A DNA stretch of 64,000 nucleotides from Rhizobiaceae bacterium (GCA_905339215.1 CAJPFN010000016.1:53273-117272); one strand, 5' to 3'. Counted from the first letter of the stretch, positions 7,949-16,639 are shown. The notes: a model not told the origin generated them from the sequence alone. Made by a program: numbers and translations.

Positions 7949-8217
7949 CGGAGCCTACCTCCTCCCAGGCTTCGGCGGATAAGGCCAACGTTCACCTCCT
8001 CCCGATCGTTGGCCACCAAAACGACACCCGCCGGACCTCCTCCCCCGGCGGGTGTTGTTCCCCGGGAGCGAACGGCGCCGAAAACGGCGACGACATCGAA
8101 TTCAGCCGCGGCCATCCTCCTCCCAGGCCAAGGCGAATACGGCCGGCGTTCACCTCCTCCCGATCGCTGGCCAACAAAACGACACCCGCCGGACCTCCTC
8201 CCCCGGCGGGTGTTGTT
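7949..8217 (+). repeat. Six hairpins, each with CCTCCTCCC in the loop, in two ~158-base units
   Basis: Loops carrying CCTCCTCCC occur at 7958, 7995, 8036, 8116, 8153 and 8194. The stems are 7949-7956/7967-7974, 7983-7990/8007-8014, 8020-8034/8045-8059, a weak 4-base stem at 8110-8129, 8141-8148/8165-8172 and 8178-8192/8203-8217. The second and third hairpins of each unit recur at a 158-base offset with few changes. The loop sequence matches the anti-Shine-Dalgarno core of 16S rRNA. Confidence 0.9.
7983..8059 (+). ncRNA. CcsR/cuckoo-like small RNA, copy 1
   Basis: 77-base two-hairpin unit. Hairpin one has stem GGCCAACG/CGTTGGCC and a 16-base loop. Hairpin two has a 15-base stem (AACGACACCCGCCGG with its complement, one G-U) and the 10-base loop ACCTCCTCCC. 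Both loops expose CCUCCUCCC. In the CcsR RNAs of Rhodobacter (the 'cuckoo' family of alphaproteobacteria), two such loops downstream of a DUF1127 gene are the defining layout. These RNAs respond to stress and are cleaved from the DUF1127 transcript. Identification rests on structure, motif and context; expression is not shown. I found no clear RpoH-type promoter upstream. Confidence 0.85.
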
Positions 8218-8222
8218 TTTTT
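8141..8222 (+). ncRNA. CcsR/cuckoo-like small RNA, copy 2, with terminator
   Basis: Second copy of the two-hairpin unit, 158 bases after the first. The first stem is GGCCGGCG/CGCTGGCC: two changes on the left arm and one on the right keep all pairs (one G-C, one G-U), which supports selection for the fold. The last hairpin (8178-8217) is identical to copy 1, but runs straight into seven T residues (8216-8222). It is therefore also a rho-independent terminator for the whole DUF1127-sRNA transcript. Confidence 0.87.
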
Positions 8223-8322
8223 CCCCTTGGCGCATAGCGACGATCCCAAGCGCAAGCGCGCAAGACGTTCGCCGCGAAAGCGAATCGCGCGAAAACGGCT
8301 CACTCCCCGAACGACCGGATGA

Positions 8323-8841
8323 CTAGACGGGCGCGTTGCTGCCCATAACGCCGCGCTTAAGCCACTGCGCCATCGGCAGGATGTCGGGGGCGGCCCCCAT
8401 TGGCGCGTACCAGCTGTCGACGGCCCATTCCTTGCCGGACCTGTCGAGCAAGACCGCTGTCGAATGCGGATAGCGCCCGTCGATGAACAGGCCGCGCGAC
8501 ACGTTTGCCAGCACGGAATGGTGCTGCAGGAGGCCGCGTCGCTCCAGATAGAGGAGCAGCGAGCGCGTGTTTGTCGATTCGTCGATGCAGTCCATCTGGC
8601 CGAGCTCGCCGGAAGCGCCGAAGTCGGATTTGGCGTCGTCGATGACTCCGATCGCCGCGCCGGCACGCTTTTCATAATACTGTACCGCGCTGGAAATCGC
8701 GCTGCGTTCGGCCTGCGGCGAGCCGCGGCCACCCGTCATGATTTCGGCGAAGCGCCGCGCGTCCGAGGCGCCGAAGTCGAGCCGCGTCTTGAAATGGCAG
8801 TTGAAGCCGCTGCACACGTAGATGCGTTCGGTGCGCACCAC
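8323..8841 (-). CDS. Conserved-looking hypothetical, probable lipoprotein remnant or restart
   Basis: 172 residues from a GTG at 8841. Two early cysteines (CSGFNCHFK) and a WAVDSWYAPMGAAPDI segment near the end are notable; I do not recognise the family. Reading the same frame further upstream gives a lipoprotein-like start at ATG 8940, MLHRKLLAATALLASGLA, then TAG, then ACTSSSNNY, continuous with this protein. The natural product is thus probably a lipoprotein whose signal peptide is now broken by an amber codon, or the base call is wrong. As drawn here, the protein would stay in the cytoplasm. Confidence 0.55.
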   Translation of the reverse strand: MVRTERIYVCSGFNCHFKTRLDFGASDARRFAEIMTGGRGSPQAERSAISSAVQYYEKRAGAAIGVIDDAKSDFGASGELGQMDCIDESTNTRSLLLYLERRGLLQHHSVLANVSRGLFIDGRYPHSTAVLLDRSGKEWAVDSWYAPMGAAPDILPMAQWLKRGVMGSNAPV

Positions 8842-8940
8842 GGCCGCCTCACCGGTATAGTTGTTGGAAGATGAGGTGCAGGCCTAGGCGAGGCCTGAAG
8901 CAAGAAGAGCTGTCGCGGCGAGGAGTTTTCGGTGCAGCAT
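8842..8940 (-). pseudogene. Detached signal-peptide exon-like segment with in-frame amber codon
   Basis: Minus-strand ATG at 8938-8940 opens an 18-codon signal peptide, a TAG at 8884-8886, then Ala and the would-be lipobox Cys, in frame with the gene at 8323-8841. A single base change to TTG or TCG would restore a lipoprotein precursor. No strong ribosome binding site is visible before the ATG. Confidence 0.5.
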
Positions 8941-9080
8941 GCGTAGTACATAGCGGCGCGGCAAACGGGCGGCAATTCCGACCTTGAGCAAATGTTGTTG
9001 ATGGGGCGCCGACAGGCCGAGGCGGCCGAGCAAGGCGCGCCTCCTTGCAAAGGCCGGCCGCGGGGACTAATCCGGCAGGT

Positions 9081-10490
9081 ATGACACAAGCGCCCATCCA
9101 CGTCGTCGGCGGCGGCCTCGCCGGATCGGAAGCTGCCTGGCAGATCGCCCAGGCCGGCGTTCCTGTCGTCCTGCACGAGATGCGTCCCGTGCGCGGCACC
9201 GAGGCGCACAAGGGAGAGGGTCTGGCCGAACTCGTCTGCTCCAACTCGTTCCGCTCCGACGACGCCGAGACCAACGCGGTCGGGCTACTGCATGCCGAGA
9301 TGCGGCTTGCCGGCTCGCTGATCATGGCCTCCGGCGACGCCAACCAGGTGCCGGCGGGCAGCGCGCTCGCGGTCGACCGGGACGGCTTTTCCGCAGCGGT
9401 GACGGCGCGGCTGGAAGACCACCCGCTCGTCTCGATCGTACGCGAGGAGGTCACCGGCCTGCCTCCGGCGGACTGGGACCAGGCGATCATCGCCACCGGG
9501 CCGTTGACCGCGCCCTCGCTCGCCGATGCGATCCGCGCCGCGACCGGCGCCGATGCGCTGGCGTTTTTCGACGCCATCGCGCCGATCGTGCATTTCGACA
9601 GCATCGACCTCGACGTCGCCTGGTTCCAGTCGCGTTACGACAAGATCGGGCCCGGCGGCACGGGCAAAGACTACCTCAACTGCCCGATGGACAAGGAGCA
9701 GTACCACGCCTTCGTCCAAGCGCTGCTCGACGGCGGCAAGACCGAGTTCAAGGAGTGGGAAGGCACGCCCTATTTCGACGGCTGCCTGCCAATAGAGGTG
9801 ATGGCCGAACGCGGGGTCGAGACGCTGCGCCACGGGCCGATGAAGCCGATGGGGCTGACCAACAGCCACAATCCGGCGGTGAAGCCCTATGCGGTGGTGC
9901 AGCTGCGCCAGGACAATGCTCTCGGCACGCTCTACAACATGGTCGGCTTCCAGACGAAGCTGCGCCACGGCGAGCAGACCCGCATCTTCCGCATGATACC
10001 CGGTCTGGAGAACGCCGAGTTCGCGCGGCTCGGCGGCCTGCACCGCAACACCTACATCAACTCGCCGGTCCTGCTCGACCGGACGCTGCAGCTGAAGTCG
10101 CGGCCCGGTCTGCGCTTCGCCGGGCAGATCACCGGCTGCGAGGGCTATGTCGAGAGCGCCGCGATGGGCCTCCTCGCAGGCCGCTTCGCCGCCGCGGCGC
10201 GGCTCGGCCGGTCGATCCAGGCGCCGCCGACGACGACCGCGTTCGGCGCCCTCGTCAACCACATCACCGGCGGCCACATCGTCTCCGACGACGAGGCCGG
10301 CAAGCGTTCCTTCCAGCCGATGAACGTCAATTTCGGCCTGTTTCCCCCGATCGAGGCGCCGAAGGCGGACGGAAAGCGCCTGCGCGGCAAGGACAAGACC
10401 GTCGCCAAGAAGAAGGCAATGACGGCGCGCGCGCTTGACGACTGCCGGGCGTGGCTGGGGCTCGCGCCGCGCGCGGAAGCCGCGGAGTAG
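9081..10490 (+). CDS. trmFO: tRNA (uracil-54-C5)-methyltransferase, folate/FAD-dependent
   Basis: 469 residues. The N-terminal FAD-binding motif [16 protein letters not shown] is followed by [26 protein letters not shown], a TrmFO hallmark that includes a conserved cysteine. TrmFO makes ribothymidine at position 54 of tRNA, using 5,10-methylene-tetrahydrofolate as the carbon donor and FADH2 as reductant. The length is normal for the family. I start at the ATG at 9081, with GGCAGGT before it, rather than at an upstream TTG at 9045. The gene stands alone, with an ECH1-like gene 36 bases downstream. Confidence 0.95.
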   Translation: MTQAPIHVVGGGLAGSEAAWQIAQAGVPVVLHEMRPVRGTEAHKGEGLAELVCSNSFRSDDAETNAVGLLHAEMRLAGSLIMASGDANQVPAGSALAVDRDGFSAAVTARLEDHPLVSIVREEVTGLPPADWDQAIIATGPLTAPSLADAIRAATGADALAFFDAIAPIVHFDSIDLDVAWFQSRYDKIGPGGTGKDYLNCPMDKEQYHAFVQALLDGGKTEFKEWEGTPYFDGCLPIEVMAERGVETLRHGPMKPMGLTNSHNPAVKPYAVVQLRQDNALGTLYNMVGFQTKLRHGEQTRIFRMIPGLENAEFARLGGLHRNTYINSPVLLDRTLQLKSRPGLRFAGQITGCEGYVESAAMGLLAGRFAAAARLGRSIQAPPTTTAFGALVNHITGGHIVSDDEAGKRSFQPMNVNFGLFPPIEAPKADGKRLRGKDKTVAKKKAMTARALDDCRAWLGLAPRAEAAE

Positions 10491-10526
10491 CCGACGAAAT
10501 CACCTGACCTAACCGGAGAACCTGCC

Positions 10527-11366
10527 GTGACCCTCGAGAGCACCTTCTTCAGGATCGAACGCGACGGGCCGGTAGCCCGCATCGTCATGAACAAGCCCGA
10601 CAAGGCGAACAGTATGACGCCGGAGTTCTGGGGCGGCCTGCCGCGCGTCATCGCCGCGCTTGGGCGCGACCAGACCGTGCGTTGCGCGGTGATTGCCGGC
10701 GAAGGCAGGCATTTCAGCGGCGGCATGGACCTCGCCGCGTTCGCCGGCATCGCGAACCTCTTCCGGAACGAACCCGGACGCGCAGCATTCGCCATGCGCG
10801 AACTGATCCTGTCGCTCCAGGACGCCTTCACCGCGATCGAGCGGGCGCGATTTCCGGTGATCGCGGCGATCCATGGGGCCTGCATCGGTGGCGCCATCGA
10901 CCTGATCACCGCATGCGACATCAGGATCGCCAGCGTCGACGCGTATTTCGCCGTCGAGGAGATCCATATCGGCATGGCCGCCGATGTCGGCACGCTGCAG
11001 CGCCTGCCGAAGCTGATCGCGCCGTCGGTGGCCGCCGAGCTCTGCTATTCCGGCCGTCGCTTCGACGCCAAGGAGGCGAAGGCGATCGGCCTCGTTTCAG
11101 CGGTCCATGCGAACCAAGACAAACTGGCCGATGCCGCGCGCGAACTGGCCCGATCGATTGCGGAGAAGTCGCCTCTGGCGATTGCCGGCATCAAGAGGAA
11201 CCTCGCCTATGCGCGCGACCACTCGGTCGCCGACGGGCTCGACTACATCGCCACCTGGAACGGCGGCATGCTGCGCTCCGAGGACCTTATGGCCGCGGTG
11301 CAGGCAAAAATGGCGAAGACAAGGGCGACGTTCGCCGATCTGCTCGGCGAGCCGAAGCTCGGCTGA
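10527..11366 (+). CDS. Crotonase family, dienoyl-CoA isomerase (ECH1)-like
   Basis: 279 residues, GTG start with GGAGAA upstream. Oxyanion-hole segments FSGGMDL (63-69) and HGACIGGAIDLITACDIR (116-133) mark the crotonase fold. The segment EEIHIGMAADVGTLQRLPK matches delta3,5-delta2,4-dienoyl-CoA isomerase, with Glu145 and Asp153 at the same eight-residue spacing as the catalytic Glu196/Asp204 of rat ECH1. It probably isomerises dienoyl-CoA intermediates in degradation of unsaturated fatty acids. A generic enoyl-CoA hydratase is the alternative. The gene ends base-to-base against the convergent sterol-desaturase gene. Confidence 0.85.
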   Translation: MTLESTFFRIERDGPVARIVMNKPDKANSMTPEFWGGLPRVIAALGRDQTVRCAVIAGEGRHFSGGMDLAAFAGIANLFRNEPGRAAFAMRELILSLQDAFTAIERARFPVIAAIHGACIGGAIDLITACDIRIASVDAYFAVEEIHIGMAADVGTLQRLPKLIAPSVAAELCYSGRRFDAKEAKAIGLVSAVHANQDKLADAARELARSIAEKSPLAIAGIKRNLAYARDHSVADGLDYIATWNGGMLRSEDLMAAVQAKMAKTRATFADLLGEPKLG

Positions 11367-12326
11367 TCACTCCGCCGGCGTCATTTCAGCGCCATCCGCT
11401 CCCGGCAGTCCCGGCTTGCCCGCCTCGGAAGGGTTGCGGCGCACATAAGCGGCCTTCAGGCTCTTCGACGTCTCGCGGCTTCCGTCGTGGCTCCAGCCGG
11501 GCGGCATGAACAGGTAACCGAGCCGCTGACGCATGGTCAGGCCGGGGCGGAAGACGTCCTTGAAGATGCCGACATACTCGTGGAACGCGACCTTCAGCGG
11601 GTTGAAGGTACCGAGGTTCCTGACGATTCCGTAGCGCGGCTGGTCTTCCTCGAGTTCCTCGACGAAGGTGCCGAACATGCGATCCCAGACGATGAGCGTG
11701 CCGGCGTAGTTGGCATCGAGATAGCGCGGGTTGGTGGCGTGGTGGACCCGGTGGTGGGACGGCGTGTTGAACACCGCCTCGAACCAGCGCGGCAGTTTGC
11801 CGATTGTCTCGGTGTGAATCCAGAACTGCCAGACGAGGTTGAAGCCGAAGACGAAGGCGATGACCGCCGGGTGGAGCCCAAGGAGGACGAGAGGGGCCTG
11901 GAGCACGAACATGCCGGTGAACAGGCCGGTCCAGCTCTGCCTCAGCGCCGTCGACAGGTTGTAGTGCTGGCTGGAATGGTGGTTGACGTGCTCGGCCCAG
12001 ACCCAGCGCACCCTATGGGCGATGCGGTGGTACCAGTAGTAGCGGAGGTCATCGAGCAGGAAGGCGCCGAGGAAGATCCAGATCGACAGGCCGAGGTCGA
12101 AGAAGCGGTACTGCCACAGCCACAGAAGCAGCGAATAGGAGACGAAGCCGAGCAGGATGCCCGCGACCACGTTGCCGGTTCCCATCATCAGGCTGGTCAG
12201 CGTGTCGCGCGTCTCGAACGCCCCCTTCGCGCGCCCGGTACGGACGACGAAGAGCTCGAGCAGCATCGCCACGATGAAGAACGGGATGGCGTATTCGGTG
12301 ACCTTCGGAAAGACGTAGTCGTGCAT
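11367..12326 (-). CDS. Sterol desaturase / fatty acid hydroxylase superfamily protein
   Basis: 319 residues with four or more membrane segments. The three histidine clusters of the superfamily are present: HRIAH (100-104), HVNHH (113-117) and HHRVHH (191-196). They bind the di-iron centre. Such enzymes hydroxylate or desaturate lipids (fatty acids, carotenoids, ornithine lipids, sterols). The C-terminal 80 residues are hydrophilic and end in a Pro/Gly/Ala-rich tail. One base separates its start from the stop of the small gene at 12328-12759, so the two form an operon. The substrate is unknown. Confidence 0.88.
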   Translation of the reverse strand: MHDYVFPKVTEYAIPFFIVAMLLELFVVRTGRAKGAFETRDTLTSLMMGTGNVVAGILLGFVSYSLLLWLWQYRFFDLGLSIWIFLGAFLLDDLRYYWYHRIAHRVRWVWAEHVNHHSSQHYNLSTALRQSWTGLFTGMFVLQAPLVLLGLHPAVIAFVFGFNLVWQFWIHTETIGKLPRWFEAVFNTPSHHRVHHATNPRYLDANYAGTLIVWDRMFGTFVEELEEDQPRYGIVRNLGTFNPLKVAFHEYVGIFKDVFRPGLTMRQRLGYLFMPPGWSHDGSRETSKSLKAAYVRRNPSEAGKPGLPGADGAEMTPAE

Positions 12327-12327
12327 G

Positions 12328-12759
12328 TCAGTTCACCCGTGAGGATGGATCATATGCCGGATCGAGCGCCTGGACGACGGCCGAAGCCGCAGCCGCATCG
12401 GCGAAGGAGAAGTGGCCACCGGTCCAGGTGAAGTCGCGGAAGCGGAGCGAGACCGTGGCCGGCGCGCGCAGCTTGAGCCCCGCGACGTCGCTAGGCGTGG
12501 CGATCCGGGTGAAGAAGCCGTCGCCAAAGCTCTGGACGATGCCGGTGCGGCCGCGGGGAAGCGCGAGGAACGCCGACTGCCCGTCGCTGGTGATCATGAC
12601 GGTGGATGGTTTCTCGTCGGGAAAGTCGAGGGCGAAGATACGCCGCGCCTCGTCGGCGCCGTCGAGATGCGCGGTCATGCTGCCGCCAGTGAAATGCACG
12701 GCGGCAACGGTCAGCGATATGCCGATCACGACGATCGCCACAAGCAGCGGCAGGCTCAC
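12328..12759 (-). CDS. Small membrane-anchored hypothetical protein
   Basis: 143 residues. An N-terminal hydrophobic anchor (LPLLVAIVVIGISLTVAAVHF) is followed by a compact domain with VMITSDGQSAFLALP and RFRDFTWTGGHFSF. The remainder looks like a beta-rich extracytoplasmic domain. It lies one base upstream of the sterol-desaturase-family gene on the same strand, so it is probably co-expressed with it. I do not recognise the family. Confidence 0.7.
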   Translation of the reverse strand: MSLPLLVAIVVIGISLTVAAVHFTGGSMTAHLDGADEARRIFALDFPDEKPSTVMITSDGQSAFLALPRGRTGIVQSFGDGFFTRIATPSDVAGLKLRAPATVSLRFRDFTWTGGHFSFADAAAASAVVQALDPAYDPSSRVN

Positions 12760-12827
12760 GCGCGGTTCTCCTCCCCGTCCGCGGCCGTCTTTGCAACGGA
12801 CGGACGAATCCCTAGCACGATTGACGT

Positions 12828-13679
12828 TTACGTCAAAGAGAGAGGTGCAGGCCAGCGACCGGAAGCGGCGCGCAGAAGCAACCAGTGACGCCGCAGGGCA
12901 GAGACATCGGCGGCACGCGAAAGGGCCGAAACCGGATCGCGGACGATCGCAGCGAGATAGGCGGGCGCAAGGGCGGCGGGCAGAAAGGCCGGCCTCAGCG
13001 ATGGCGGAAGGGAGCCAACACCGGCGAGGAACGCCGTCATGTGTTCGGAACCGAGCGCAGCCATGGCCGCAACGGCGCGCGCCGCGGCGGCTTTGTCCTC
13101 ACCCGACAAGAATGCCTCTGGCGTCGTGCCGACGGCGGCGAGCAGGTCGCGCGGGAGAAAACACTGGCCGCGGCGCCGGTGGATCGGCAGCAGGCGCAGG
13201 AGACCGGCGATTGCCTGGGCGCAACCGGCGTGGCCGGCGAGGTCGGAAACCGTTGTGGCGGCCATCGGATCGAGGACCAGCGCCGAAAGCTGGATCATGG
13301 CGGATGCCGTTTCACCGCAGTAGCCTTCAAGATCGGTGCGGGTGGGCATCGGGTCGTCGTAAAGGTCGAAGATGCGCGCTTCCAGATACGAATCGAAGGC
13401 ACCACGGGGCAGTCCATGCGCCTCGATCGCATACATGAGCGCCGCCGCAAGAGGGTGGCCGCCGCCGGAGAGGTCGCCGGAGGCTATCGTGTCGCGCCAC
13501 CATTGCAGGCGAATCTCGCCGGGCAAGGCCTCGCGGATGCGGTCGCGGATGCCGGCGATCTCGGCGTTGAAGGCGTGGAGCGCCATCAAGTCGGCGCGAC
13601 GGCCGGCCGGTGCATAGAGCGCGGCGAGATAGCGGTCCCGGTCGGCGGCGCGCACCACCTCGGCGATCGAATCCGCCAT
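12828..13679 (-). CDS. Squalene/phytoene-synthase-like protein (NDUFAF6-type)
   Basis: 283 residues from ATG 13679. The trans-isoprenyl-diphosphate-synthase head-to-head fold is recognisable: YLAALYAPAGRRADLMALHAFNAEIAGI, then EIRLQWWRD, YDDPMP and GYCGETASAMI. The first Asp-rich DxxxD motif of true squalene and phytoene synthases is replaced (NAEIAGIRD), so catalysis is doubtful. This matches the mitochondrial complex I assembly factor NDUFAF6 and its alphaproteobacterial relatives. It follows the Mth938/NDUFAF3-like gene by one base, at the end of the yajC-secDF operon. A role in respiratory complex assembly is inferred from homology and context. Confidence 0.8.
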   Translation of the reverse strand: MADSIAEVVRAADRDRYLAALYAPAGRRADLMALHAFNAEIAGIRDRIREALPGEIRLQWWRDTIASGDLSGGGHPLAAALMYAIEAHGLPRGAFDSYLEARIFDLYDDPMPTRTDLEGYCGETASAMIQLSALVLDPMAATTVSDLAGHAGCAQAIAGLLRLLPIHRRRGQCFLPRDLLAAVGTTPEAFLSGEDKAAAARAVAAMAALGSEHMTAFLAGVGSLPPSLRPAFLPAALAPAYLAAIVRDPVSALSRAADVSALRRHWLLLRAASGRWPAPLSLT

Positions 13680-13680
13680 T

Positions 13681-14070
13681 TCAGTCGACGGCAACCAGCG
13701 CCGCGGCGACGGCGCGATCTTCGGCGAGAAGGACGTTGTAGGTGCGCACGGCAGCGCCCGTCGACATCGGATCGGCAGAGATGCGGGCCTCTTTCAGCGC
13801 CGCTTTCAGCGCTGCCGGAAGCGGCTTCAGGTCCCGCCCGCAGCCGACGAGCAGGACCTCGATGTCGGCCGCTTCGCCGAACACGCGGGCAAAATCCTCC
13901 AGCGAAAGCGCCGCCGGATCCGCTGGTTCCCAGCCGTGGACGCCCGACGGCAGGCACAGGATCGAGCCGCGGTGCGACATTTCGGCGAAGCGGAAGCCGC
14001 CGTTGCCGTAGGCGTCGATCGGCGCGCGCCCTGGAAAGTGCGCGCGGCGGATGACGATGCCTTCGGCCAT
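13681..14070 (-). CDS. Mth938-domain protein (NDUFAF3-like)
   Basis: 129 residues covering a whole Mth938 / DUF498 domain. Motifs include IDAYGNGGFRFAEMSHRGSI, then VLLVGCGRDLKPLP, and the C-terminal GAAVRTYNVLLAEDRAVAAALV, which is the most conserved part of the family. The human homologue NDUFAF3 is a complex I assembly factor. It sits between secDF (7 bases upstream) and the NDUFAF6-like gene (1 base downstream), the conserved alphaproteobacterial context. The molecular activity is unknown. Confidence 0.88.
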   Translation of the reverse strand: MAEGIVIRRAHFPGRAPIDAYGNGGFRFAEMSHRGSILCLPSGVHGWEPADPAALSLEDFARVFGEAADIEVLLVGCGRDLKPLPAALKAALKEARISADPMSTGAAVRTYNVLLAEDRAVAAALVAVD

Positions 14071-14077
14071 GGCCGCG

Positions 14078-16639
14078 TCAACTACCGGTCGCGCTGCCGC
14101 CGGACGGCGCAGCGATCTCGGCGGTCGGCTTTCCGCCGATCTCGCCTTCCGGCCGCAGCTTGAACAGGATCAGCAGAGGACCGGCGACGAAAACCGACGA
14201 ATAGGTGCCGAAGAGGATGCCGAAGATCATGGCGAAGGTGAAGGACGCGATGACCTCGCCGCCGAAGATGTAGAGCGCGGTAAGGGCAAACAGCGTCGTC
14301 ACGCCGGTCAGGATCGTTCGCGACAGCGTCTGGTTCATCGACAGGTCGAGCAGTTCGACGAGCGGCATCTTCTTGTACTTGCGCAGGTTCTCGCGAACGC
14401 GGTCGTAGACGACGACGGTGTCGTTGATCGAGTAGCCGACGATGGTGAGAATCGCCGCGATACTGGTGAGATTGAACTCGATACCGGCGACGACATAGAG
14501 GAATATCATCGCGATCACGTCGTGCACCGTCGAGATGACCGCGCCCAGACCGAACTGCCATTCGAAGCGGAACCAGATGTAAATGAGCATCGCCACCAGC
14601 GACGCCAGAACACCCATCGTCCCCGCCCAGGCGAGTTCGCTCGACACGGTCGGGCCGACCACTTCCACCCGCCTGAACTCGTAGTCATCGGACAGCGCGA
14701 GGCGCGCCTTCTCGACCGCCGACTGCTCGGCATTGTCGCCGCCCTCCTGCGATTCGATGCGGATCAGCAGTTCCCGGTCGGAGCCGAACTGCTGAACCTG
14801 GACGTCGCCGAGATTGTATTCGCCGAGCCGCGCACGCACGTCGGCGGCATCGGCGACATCGCCCTTGGCCTGAACCTCGATGATCGAGCCACCGCGGAAA
14901 TCGATGCCGTAGTTCATGTCCTTGGTCACGAACAGGACCACCGTCGCAACGGCGAGCAGGGAGGACAGGGCAAACGCGTAGTTGCGCATCGACATAAAGC
15001 CGATACTCGTCCGTTCCGGGAACTTCAGGAGCCCGCTCGGAATCTGCGTCGGGCGGCTGCGGCGCAGCCACAGGGCGATCATCCAACGGGTCAAGGTGAA
15101 GGCGGTGAACACCGTCGTGATGATGCCGATGGCCAGCGTCACGGCAAAGCCGCGGATCGGGCCCGATCCCAGATAGAACAGGATCACGGCCGCGATGAGC
15201 GTCGTGACGTTGGCGTCGACGACGGTCGCAAGCGCGCGCGTGAAGCCGGCGTCGAGCGCCTGGACGAGCGATCGGCCGTCTCGTCGCTCTTCCTTGACGC
15301 GCTCGTAGATGATGACGTTGGAATCGACCGCCATGCCCATCGTCAGGATGATGCCGGCGATGCCTGGCAAGGTCAGCGTCGCCCCGAGCACCGAAAGTAC
15401 GGCGACGATCAGCGCCACGTTTGCGATCAGCGCCAGGTTGGCGATGAGGCCGAGGCTGCCATAGGCGACCACCATGAAGGCGAGCACGAGCACGGCTGCG
15501 ATCGCCGAGGCGACCTTGCCCGCGGCGATGGAGTCGGCGCCGAGGCTCGGTCCGACGGTTCGCTCCTCAACCACTGTCAACGTGGCCGGGAGGGCACCGG
15601 CGCGCAGGAGAACGGCGAGGTCGTTGGCGCTCTGGACGGTGAAGTTGCCGGATATCTGGCCGGTTCCGCCGAGGATCGGCTCGCGGATCTGCGGCGCGGA
15701 GATGACCTGGTTGTCGAGGATGATGGCGAACAGGCGGCCGACATTCTGCTGCGTCGCCTGGCCGAAGCGTGCGGCGCCCTTTGCGTCGAAGCGGAACGAG
15801 ACGACCGGCTCGTTGGTTCGCTGGTCGAAGGTGGCCTGGGCGTCGACTAGGTTTTCGCCCGAGACGATGACGCGGTCCTCGATCAGATACGGCACCGGCG
15901 GATCGTCGGGCGAATACATGACGGAGGATCCTGCCGGCGGACGGCCGTTGAGCGCGTCCTGGACGGACATCGTCTGGTCGACCATCTGGAAAGTCAGCTT
16001 CGCCGTCTGGCCGAGAATGTCCTTCAGGCGCTGCGGATCCTGGAGGCCGGGGACCTGGACCAGAATCCGGTCGTTGCCCTGGCGCTGGATTATCGGCTCG
16101 GTCGTGCCCAGTTCGTTGACGCGGCGGCCGACCACCTCGATCGACTGCGTGACCGCGCTACCGATCCGGTAATCGAGACCCTCGTCGGTCATCGTGTAGC
16201 GGAGTAGGCCGGGTTCGGGCTCGTCGAAGCTGAACTCGCTGATCGTGGTGCCGCCGAAGACGCCCGTCGAAAGCGGCTGGGTCAGCGACTGCAATGCGGT
16301 CTTCGCCTTGTCGACGTCGTTGGCCTCACGGATGCGCACCTGGACGACCCGGCCACTGCCCGAAAGGCCGGTATAGCCGATCTTGGCGTCGCGCAACGCC
16401 GTGCGGATCTCGTCGCGCGCAGAGGTCAGGCGTTCGCCCACCAGGTCGTCGCGCTCGACGGCGAGCAAGATATGCGAGCCGCCCTGCAGGTCGAGGCCGA
16501 GCGTCATCGGCCGGCTGGGTCCCCAGGAGGGAACGTTCGCAAGCATCGATGCCGGCAGCAGATTCGGAAGCGAGTAGATGATGCCCAACAGCACCACCAG
16601 CCAGATCGAGATTGTCTTCCAGCGCGAAAAATAGAGCAT
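14078..16639 (-). CDS. secDF: Protein translocase SecDF, fused
   Basis: 853 residues. The N-terminal membrane segment is followed by the P1 periplasmic domain, with LGLDLQGGSH near 40 and IQRQGNDRILVQVPG. SecD-type membrane segments come next, with GIAGIILTMGMAVDSNVIIYERV. The fused SecF half starts around 540 with YGIDFRGGS and ends with VGYSINDTVVVYDRVREN. SecDF uses the proton gradient to pull exported proteins out of the SecYEG channel. Fusion into one chain is common in Rhizobiales. I start at the ATG at 16639 (GAGG upstream) rather than an upstream GTG at 16666. It lies between yajC and the Mth938 gene. Confidence 0.96.
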   Translation of the reverse strand: MLYFSRWKTISIWLVVLLGIIYSLPNLLPASMLANVPSWGPSRPMTLGLDLQGGSHILLAVERDDLVGERLTSARDEIRTALRDAKIGYTGLSGSGRVVQVRIREANDVDKAKTALQSLTQPLSTGVFGGTTISEFSFDEPEPGLLRYTMTDEGLDYRIGSAVTQSIEVVGRRVNELGTTEPIIQRQGNDRILVQVPGLQDPQRLKDILGQTAKLTFQMVDQTMSVQDALNGRPPAGSSVMYSPDDPPVPYLIEDRVIVSGENLVDAQATFDQRTNEPVVSFRFDAKGAARFGQATQQNVGRLFAIILDNQVISAPQIREPILGGTGQISGNFTVQSANDLAVLLRAGALPATLTVVEERTVGPSLGADSIAAGKVASAIAAVLVLAFMVVAYGSLGLIANLALIANVALIVAVLSVLGATLTLPGIAGIILTMGMAVDSNVIIYERVKEERRDGRSLVQALDAGFTRALATVVDANVTTLIAAVILFYLGSGPIRGFAVTLAIGIITTVFTAFTLTRWMIALWLRRSRPTQIPSGLLKFPERTSIGFMSMRNYAFALSSLLAVATVVLFVTKDMNYGIDFRGGSIIEVQAKGDVADAADVRARLGEYNLGDVQVQQFGSDRELLIRIESQEGGDNAEQSAVEKARLALSDDYEFRRVEVVGPTVSSELAWAGTMGVLASLVAMLIYIWFRFEWQFGLGAVISTVHDVIAMIFLYVVAGIEFNLTSIAAILTIVGYSINDTVVVYDRVRENLRKYKKMPLVELLDLSMNQTLSRTILTGVTTLFALTALYIFGGEVIASFTFAMIFGILFGTYSSVFVAGPLLILFKLRPEGEIGGKPTAEIAAPSGGSATGS

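Noticed and set aside
7935..8230. Direct repeats considered as a CRISPR array or simple terminators
   Set aside because: Only two units with hairpins and identical loop motifs; the fold and the DUF1127 context fit CcsR RNAs better.
14051..15850. Long plus-strand frame of 599 codons
   Set aside because: Fully antisense to secDF; its Arg/Asp/His-rich composition is typical of a shadow in GC-rich DNA.
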